IMG/VR virus record: IMGVR_UViG_3300036981_000351
Coordinates: 1 to 36,136 of that record
DNA from: a virus
DNA: 36,136 bases
Reading direction: 5' to 3' (one strand)
Shown piece by piece: positions 32,398 through 36,136 of the stretch; position 1 is the first letter of the stretch, and each line of letters starts with the position of its first letter. The notes beneath the pieces were generated by a model, which ran no database searches, was not told where the DNA came from, and saw nothing but the letters and a program-made list of their open reading frames with translations. A program made the position numbers and the translations under genes.

Positions 32398-32847
32398 ATG
32401 ATCGCCGTCGACACAGACTTCTATTTCCCGGCCATCCGTGAGCTGCTGAGGAACGCCTACGGCCAGGCGCGCGCCCTCACCCTTGACCAGCTCACGGAGG
32501 CCGTCTGTGCCCCCTGCCGGCGCATCACGGAGCAAACCATCGAAGCGCATCTGTCCGAGTTCGGGTTCGCCCTGGTCGCTGGCTGTCACGGCTACTGGCG
32601 TCCCATGAAGGCCGACGAACTCAACCAGTACGTCAGCAGCCTTCACAGCCGCCACCGCCGCATGCAACTCCGCGAGCAGACCATCATCCGCCTGGCGTTG
32701 CAGGAAGGCTTCACTCTGGATGGCGAACTTTTCGTCGACGCCCCCACCCGTCAAATAGAAATGCCCCTGCTGGATCCACGCGCCCGCTTTCCAGCAGACG
32801 TCTCCAACTCCGAATCAGAGAAACACAACAAAGGAACCCGCCCATGA
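32398..32847 (+). CDS. Hypothetical early protein, winged-helix-like
   Basis: A 149-residue protein with a helical N-terminal half (PAIRELLRNAYGQARALTLD then RRITEQTIEAHLSEFGF) followed by YWRP and basic helices. The pattern could be a winged helix, fitting an early regulatory or replication accessory role. No Shine-Dalgarno is visible before ATG 32398, 8 nt after the ATPase gene, so translation may depend on coupling. It overlaps the DUF3164 gene by 4 nt. Confidence 0.55.
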   Translation: MIAVDTDFYFPAIRELLRNAYGQARALTLDQLTEAVCAPCRRITEQTIEAHLSEFGFALVAGCHGYWRPMKADELNQYVSSLHSRHRRMQLREQTIIRLALQEGFTLDGELFVDAPTRQIEMPLLDPRARFPADVSNSESEKHNKGTRP

Positions 32848-33437
32848 TCACCGACAACATGCTCAAAGACAGCCGCGGCCGCCTCGTCCCCGTGGACCAG
32901 GTCCGACCCATCGACCTCGAACGAGACGACCTCGTCCGCCGCATCACCGCCCGCTTCGAACTCGTCCGCAGGGTCTGCACGGAGTTCCGCACCTGGGCCG
33001 ATCAGGAAATCGACGCCTTCCTGCAGATTTCCCAGGAGCGCTACGGGATCAAGTCCGGCGGCCAGGTCGGCAACCTGACGTTGACGACCTACGACGGTGA
33101 AATCCGCATCCTGCGCGCCGTCCAGAAGCAGCTCGCCTTCACCGACGAGATTCATGCTGCCAAGCGCTTGATCGACGAATGCCTGGTCGAATGGTGCCAG
33201 GGCGCGAAGCCCGAGCTGAAGGCTTTGGTGGACGACGCCTTCAAGACCGACACCAAGGGCGACCTGGCCGCGGACCGCGTCCTCGGCCTGCGCCGCCTCA
33301 AGATAGAGGATCCGCGCTGGAAGTTGGCCATGGAAGCCATCGCCGACAGCATCCAGGTCACCGCCACCCGCGCCTACATCCGCTTTTACCGGCGGCAAGC
33401 CGATGGCTCCTATAACCACGTGCCGGCGGGGGTCTGA
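32844..33437 (+). CDS. DUF3164 family protein
   Basis: A 197-residue protein with AAAGGA 8 nt before ATG 32844. The opening (MLKDSRGRLVPVDQVRPIDLERD), here in two parts of the family pattern, is followed by GGQVGNLTLTTYDGEIRILR, KLIDECLVEWCQGAKPELK-like helices, and a terminal RFYRRQADGSYNHVP, all diagnostic of DUF3164. The family is a constant companion of MuA/MuB in Mu-like phages. Its role is unknown but probably in replicative transposition or early host takeover. Confidence 0.85.
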   Translation: MITDNMLKDSRGRLVPVDQVRPIDLERDDLVRRITARFELVRRVCTEFRTWADQEIDAFLQISQERYGIKSGGQVGNLTLTTYDGEIRILRAVQKQLAFTDEIHAAKRLIDECLVEWCQGAKPELKALVDDAFKTDTKGDLAADRVLGLRRLKIEDPRWKLAMEAIADSIQVTATRAYIRFYRRQADGSYNHVPAGV

Positions 33438-33440
33438 GCC

Positions 33441-33833
33441 ATGAAAACCCTCTGCATCGCCCTTGCAGCGCTCCTGTCCATAGGCTCCGCAGCCCACGCC
33501 GGCGACATTAAGCTGGCCTGGGACGCCCCCACGAACAACGTAGACGGCTCGCCGTTGATCGACCTGGCCGGATACCGGGTCCGCTACGTGCCCGTCGTGG
33601 TTGCGTACAGCGAGGCCACGAACGGCGTCATCACCTGGATGGTGGTCAGCACCAGCGCGGCCCCCACGACGGTCTGGACCACCAACACGAGCCTCGCGCT
33701 CACGATCCCATCGACGGTCTACAGCTTCACCGTCGCGGCCGTGGCCGGCCTGGGAGTCGAGAGTGCCCCCTCCAGCAACGTCCTCTCCCGCGTGGGCTCC
33801 CCCACCACACTGAAACTGCAGCGGGTGAAATAG
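33441..33833 (+). CDS. Secreted fibronectin-III-like protein
   Basis: A 130-residue protein with a textbook signal peptide (LCIALAALLSIGSAAHA, cleavage before GD). It then carries one Fn3-like domain: IKLAWDAPTN, GYRVRYVPV, and a final TVYSFTVAAVAGLGVESAPS strand pattern. A secreted single-Fn3 protein in an early operon is unexpected. It could modify the lysogen or infected cell surface, or bind incoming phage or neighbours. It follows DUF3164 by 3 nt and overlaps the next start by one base. Confidence 0.7.
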   Translation: MKTLCIALAALLSIGSAAHAGDIKLAWDAPTNNVDGSPLIDLAGYRVRYVPVVVAYSEATNGVITWMVVSTSAAPTTVWTTNTSLALTIPSTVYSFTVAAVAGLGVESAPSSNVLSRVGSPTTLKLQRVK

Positions 33834-34408
33834 TGGAAACCACCACGACCAAGCCGCGCTACCCGCTGGCCGATGCCTTGGCCATTGCGAACAGCCTTGT
33901 TGGCCTGCTGGAGACCTGGTGCGAGCGGATCATCATTGCCGGGTCAATCCGCCGACGAAAGGCAACCGTGGGCGACATCGAGCTCGTCTACGTACCCAAG
34001 ATGGCTGACATCCAGGACCCCGACAACATGTTTATGAAGATCCCGGCGCCCACGATTGATCTGGTCATTCGCGGTCTGGAGTCGCAAGGCATCCTCGGTC
34101 GCCGCCTCAACATCAAAGGGTCGGAAACCTACGGCCCGCGCAACAAGCTGATGCGGCACATCCGTTCCGGGATCGGCGTCGACCTGTTCGCCACTACTGA
34201 GGCGTGCTGGTTCAATTACCTCGTATGCCGCACCGGCGGGTCCGTCAGCAACATCGCAATCGCCAGCGCCGCCCAGCGCCTGGGCTTTCGCTGGAACCCC
34301 TACGGCCCCGGCTTCTCCCGCTACGGCGACATTCGCCCCATGCCGACCGAAGAAGCCGTCTTCGCCTTCGTCGGCCTCCCCTACAAAGAGCCCTGGGAAC
34401 GCGAGTAA
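33833..34408 (+). CDS. Minimal DNA polymerase X-like nucleotidyltransferase
   Basis: This 191-residue protein starts at GTG 33833, sharing the G of the upstream TAG. It has the family-X palm signature IAGSIRRRKATVGDIELVYV (about 35..54), with metal ligands Asp48 and Glu50 (usually two Asp), and a third acid in GVDLFAT (Asp117). The polX thumb pattern follows: RTGGSVSNIAIASAAQRLGF, WNPYGPG, then TEEAVFAFVGLPYKEPWERE. The 8-kDa and fingers domains of full polX are missing. It may fill gaps left by Mu-type strand transfer, or add nucleotides to DNA ends. Catalysis is unproven. Confidence 0.75.
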   Translation: METTTTKPRYPLADALAIANSLVGLLETWCERIIIAGSIRRRKATVGDIELVYVPKMADIQDPDNMFMKIPAPTIDLVIRGLESQGILGRRLNIKGSETYGPRNKLMRHIRSGIGVDLFATTEACWFNYLVCRTGGSVSNIAIASAAQRLGFRWNPYGPGFSRYGDIRPMPTEEAVFAFVGLPYKEPWERE

Positions 34409-34412
34409 CGCC

Positions 34413-34721
34413 ATGAACAACCAATTACTTGAATGCCTGCTCGCGGTTTTTTGTTTCTTCCCCGTGGTGGTCGTCGTCATCTGCGCAGCCGCCGGCATCT
34501 GCCTGCGCCGCCTCGGCCTGCGCCGCCTCGGCCGGCGCCGCCTCGGCCGGCGCCGCCTCGGCCGGCGACACCCACAAGCCCGCACCTGCCGGCAATGCGG
34601 ATGCACGGACACTGACTGCAGCGGCTGCGTCTAAAAGACAGGCATGCCCTGTTACTGGGTCGAGGCCGACCTGTGCTCAGCCTGCGCGTTCGGATTAGTC
34701 GCGGCCAACAGGAATAACTGA
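34413..34721 (+). pseudogene. Zinc-binding Cys-rich protein split by in-frame TAA
   Basis: ATG 34413 opens a frame with a hydrophobic helix (LLAVFCFFPVVVVVICAAAG), an Arg/Leu/Gly repeat, and the Cys-rich block RTCRQCGCTDTDCSGCV, then TAA at 34632..34634. Directly downstream in the same frame continues KTGMPCYWVEADLCSACA to TGA at 34719. Together these make the familiar phage Cys-rich motif in which a Glu normally stands at the stop position, so GAA to TAA is the simplest explanation. Alternatives are stop readthrough or an assembly error. A re-start at ATG 34644 would make only 25 residues. Confidence 0.6.
34506..34565 (+). repeat. 15-bp tandem repeat, four copies
   Basis: Four head-to-tail units of CGCCGCCTCGGCCGG; the first has one difference (ending CTG). 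The array encodes RRLGR-type pentapeptide repeats in the Cys-rich gene. A 15-bp unit preserves frame whatever the copy number, so length can vary by slippage. Confidence 0.9.
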
Positions 34722-34731
34722 AAGGGGCACC

Positions 34732-35283
34732 ATGAAACCGCGCCAAACACAACACGGTCTCAGCGTCCCGCAGCAGATCAAGTTCCGCCCACTGGTACGC
34801 GCCGGTTGGCTGCGCCACTGCCTGCTAAACGACGTCGACCACCATGCCCGCGCCACCGAGCGCGAATGGTACGAGAACGCTCTTCTCGACGCCGTCAAGG
34901 TCGCCAGCACGCGGGACCTGGTTGTCACTGCGGACGTGTTTCACGACCTCATGCTGCACTTCGCCATCCTCGCCCAGGACACCGAATGGATCACGCGCCT
35001 GGCCACCGAAGCCGAGCGCCGCGTCCGCTGGCTGATCCAGCAGCGCCTCGACGAACTCTCCTACCTGGAGAACCGCCACGTCCCCTGGGAATACGCGGTC
35101 CAGACCTACGCCACGATGAAGTTCCCGCTTACCCTGGAAGAAACCCCGGTCGAATACCTATCGCCCTGCTTCATGGCCCTCGATACCGCCGTCCGCCGGA
35201 AACTCCACGATCGCGGCATGAAGCGCTTCGAACTCGTCGCCGCCGTCAAAGCCATGTCCGCCCTGGAGGCCAAGTACGCGTGA
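34732..35283 (+). CDS. Hypothetical early protein, last gene before the right end
   Basis: A 183-residue protein with AAAGGGG 4 nt before ATG 34732. It is predominantly helical with many Trp/His/Arg (VRAGWLRHCLLNDVDHHARA, then DVFHDLMLHFAILAQD). I recognise no family. Position next to the transposase end sites may hint at a role in transposition or repression, but nothing in the sequence shows it. Confidence 0.6.
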   Translation: MKPRQTQHGLSVPQQIKFRPLVRAGWLRHCLLNDVDHHARATEREWYENALLDAVKVASTRDLVVTADVFHDLMLHFAILAQDTEWITRLATEAERRVRWLIQQRLDELSYLENRHVPWEYAVQTYATMKFPLTLEETPVEYLSPCFMALDTAVRRKLHDRGMKRFELVAAVKAMSALEAKYA

Positions 35284-35383
35284 GCTCCAGTATACGGCAC
35301 TGTAACGGCCGTCAGGCCGCCGCCGGTCGCGCGACAATCCGGCAGGAAATCCTGGTTTCAAACTACTGACCTGCATGCCCCCT

Positions 35384-35417
35384 GCGGCCGCCCTGCAATT
35401 TGACTGCAAGCGGCCGC
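35384..35417. terminator. GC-rich hairpin downstream of the early operon
   Basis: GCGGCCGC...TGCA at left pairs with TGCA...GCGGCCGC at right, with a small internal bulge, to form an interrupted 12-bp stem. No T-run follows. It lies about 100 bp after the last early gene and could end early transcripts before they reach the end sites. Confidence 0.4.
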
Positions 35418-35435
35418 GGCGGTTCTGAAAACATA

Positions 35436-35453
35436 CCTCAACCTATTGCAATT
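35436..35453. repeat. Right copy of the 18-bp end inverted repeat
   Basis: Reads CCTCAACCTATTGCAATT, the exact reverse complement of 236..253. A diverged sibling follows at 35471..35489. Together they look like a family of transposase binding sites. Confidence 0.75.
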
Positions 35454-35541
35454 TCTGGCCGTTAGGCCCGGAAACGTCCTCAACCTGGCAACACTAACCC
35501 GACGCAGCGGTTTGAGGATATAAAACCCCCGCCGTTCGGGC

Positions 35542-35577
35542 AGTTTCGTGCTTTCTCGCCCTGTTTCGTGCTTCCTC
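35542..35577. repeat. Tandem Mu-end-like transposase sites at the terminus
   Basis: Two copies of a 16-bp site start 20 bp apart (35542 and 35562). Read inward from the terminus they give GAGGAAGCACGAAAC and GAGAAAGCACGAAAC. The Mu right end and the MuA site consensus contain the same [AG]CGAAA-type core, and 20 bp is about two helical turns, placing both sites on one face of the DNA. Confidence 0.7.
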
Positions 35578-35578
35578 A

Positions 35579-36106
35579 AGCTGCTTGCGGCGGGTGTTTA
35601 CCGAGGAGCGCTACCTCGAGGCCGGCGACAAGGTGCCGGTGTCGAGCCACGGCGTCATCATGGTCCGGCAGCCCGATCAGATGACGCTCGAATGGATCGG
35701 GGAGTTGCGTGACCAGCGGGTGGACTACAACGGGAAGTCGGTGACGGTGACCGAGCATCAAACCGCCAAGTCCCTCAGCCTTGAGGCCCCGCCGCGGCTG
35801 GAAGACATGCTCCCCAAATTCAAGGCGCAGCATGACCTGCACATGCCATTTGGCGACTTGCTCCAGCGCGACGCGTTCGACGTGCTTTCGCTAGGCCTGA
35901 AGTCGGCGGAATACGTCGGCCTGCGCAAGGTCAACGGCGTGGATTGCCACCAGCTGGCCTTTGCGCAGGACGATCTTGACTGGGCGCTCTGGGTTCAGGC
36001 GGGCAGCCAGCCGCTGCCGATGAAGATCACCATTGACTACAAGACGGCGACGCAGAATCCGCGCTACCGTTGGGAATGCCGCAAGTGGGAAGTTGCGGCC
36101 CCGTAG
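35579..36106 (+). pseudogene. 5'-truncated DUF2092-family periplasmic protein gene
   Basis: From the prophage junction an open frame continues to TAG at 36106. It matches the DUF2092 family (predicted periplasmic lipid/outer-membrane-related proteins): VIMVRQPDQMTLEWIGELRD, VDYNGKSVTVTEHQ, LEAPPRLEDML, SAEYVGLRKVNGVDCHQLAF, DWALWVQAGSQPLPMKI. The signal peptide and first 50..70 residues expected of the family are absent. TTG 35585 could start translation but lacks a ribosome site. The C-terminus also stops early, at WEVAAP, where relatives usually continue about 25 residues. This is most simply host DNA interrupted by the prophage. Confidence 0.65.
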
Positions 36107-36136
36107 CAACCAGACAGGGCTCGAAAATGGGTGACG

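Larger units (their letters stand above)
228..35578. mobile_element. Mu-like transposable prophage, near complete
   Basis: The element encodes a MuA-like DDE transposase, a MuB-like ATPase, DUF3164, the Mu gp25-gp29-type packaging series, a gpI-like protease/scaffold, capsid, gpF/gpG-like proteins and tail genes. Both proposed termini begin TGAGGA when read inward. The right terminus reads TGAGGAAGCACGAAAC, close in pattern to the Mu right end, and the ends share an 18-bp inverted repeat. The length of about 35.4 kb fits Mu-class phages. The flanking tetranucleotide AGCT occurs at both junctions, but Mu-type elements make 5-bp duplications, so exact ends may be off by a few bases. There is no tyrosine or serine integrase. 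Confidence 0.85.
35284..35578. other. Right-end non-coding region with transposase sites
   Basis: About 295 bp without a credible gene. It contains a hairpin with two GCGGCCGC octamers (35384..35417), two related inverted motifs (35436..35453 and 35471..35489, sharing CCTCAACCT plus a GCA block), and a tandem pair of GTTTCGTGCTT[TC]CTC sites (35542..35557 and 35562..35577) exactly 20 bp apart. Repeated sites abutting the end are what a MuA-type transposome assembles on. Confidence 0.65.

Noticed and set aside
35579-36106. DUF2092 gene as phage cargo
   Set aside because: It lies outside the terminus defined by the tandem sites, lacks its N-terminal part and has no ribosome site, so interrupted host DNA is more likely.
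1-36136. CRISPR array, tRNA or rRNA genes
   Set aside because: No regularly spaced repeats with unique spacers, and no tRNA- or rRNA-like sequence, was recognised by eye.

Overview
The window holds an essentially complete Mu-like transposable prophage (about 228..35578, roughly 35.4 kb) with short flanks of other DNA on both sides. The cargo proteins have asparagine/threonine-rich, 'TNW/GTN'-style composition, Ig-like, LamG and formylglycine-enzyme-type domains, and many Sec signal peptides. With the high GC content this points to a Gram-negative host of the PVC group (Kiritimatiellota/Verrucomicrobiota-like). That is an inference from composition only. No rRNA, tRNA or host marker gene is present to confirm it.

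Layout. Position 1..227 is left flank. The left prophage end is at about 228 and carries an 18-bp motif (236..253) whose exact inverted copy lies near the right end (35436..35453). From about 25.7 kb down to 0.3 kb, one long, tightly overlapping set of minus-strand genes encodes the virion: a Mu gp25-gp29-like packaging block (24.9..20.5 kb), an NlpC/P60-like peptidase, protease/scaffold, decoration and major capsid proteins, connectors, tail terminator and tail tube (20.5..14.5 kb). A roughly 9-kb block of exported fibre/adhesin-like proteins and a papain-like lysis candidate follows, then a displaced gpF/gpG pair, tape measure, tail hub and two terminal small genes, closed by a good intrinsic terminator at 273..309. 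No sheath or contractile baseplate genes are seen, so a flexible-tailed (B3/D3112-like) virion is the best guess.

The early module runs the other way, from about 26.1 to 35.3 kb: a ribbon-helix-helix (RHH) regulator, a small membrane protein, a helix-turn-helix protein, a DUF3102-like protein, a MuA-like transposase, a MuB-like ATPase, a DUF3164 protein, a secreted fibronectin-III-like protein, a minimal family-X polymerase and small hypotheticals. Two minus-strand genes (26817..27194 and 28039..28410) sit inside it as moron-like insertions. The first lies in a segment bounded by 21-bp direct repeats.

The two modules diverge from an 84-bp region (26030..26113). It has a perfect 8-3-8 palindrome between two homologous RHH genes, and a palindrome of the same geometry lies upstream of the packaging genes. 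In Mu itself early and late genes are colinear, so this is a rearranged architecture with an apparently different genetic switch. The right end (35284..35578) carries Mu-end-like transposase sites, including a 20-bp-spaced pair. The last 0.5 kb is a 5'-truncated DUF2092-family gene whose missing half is not found in the left flank.
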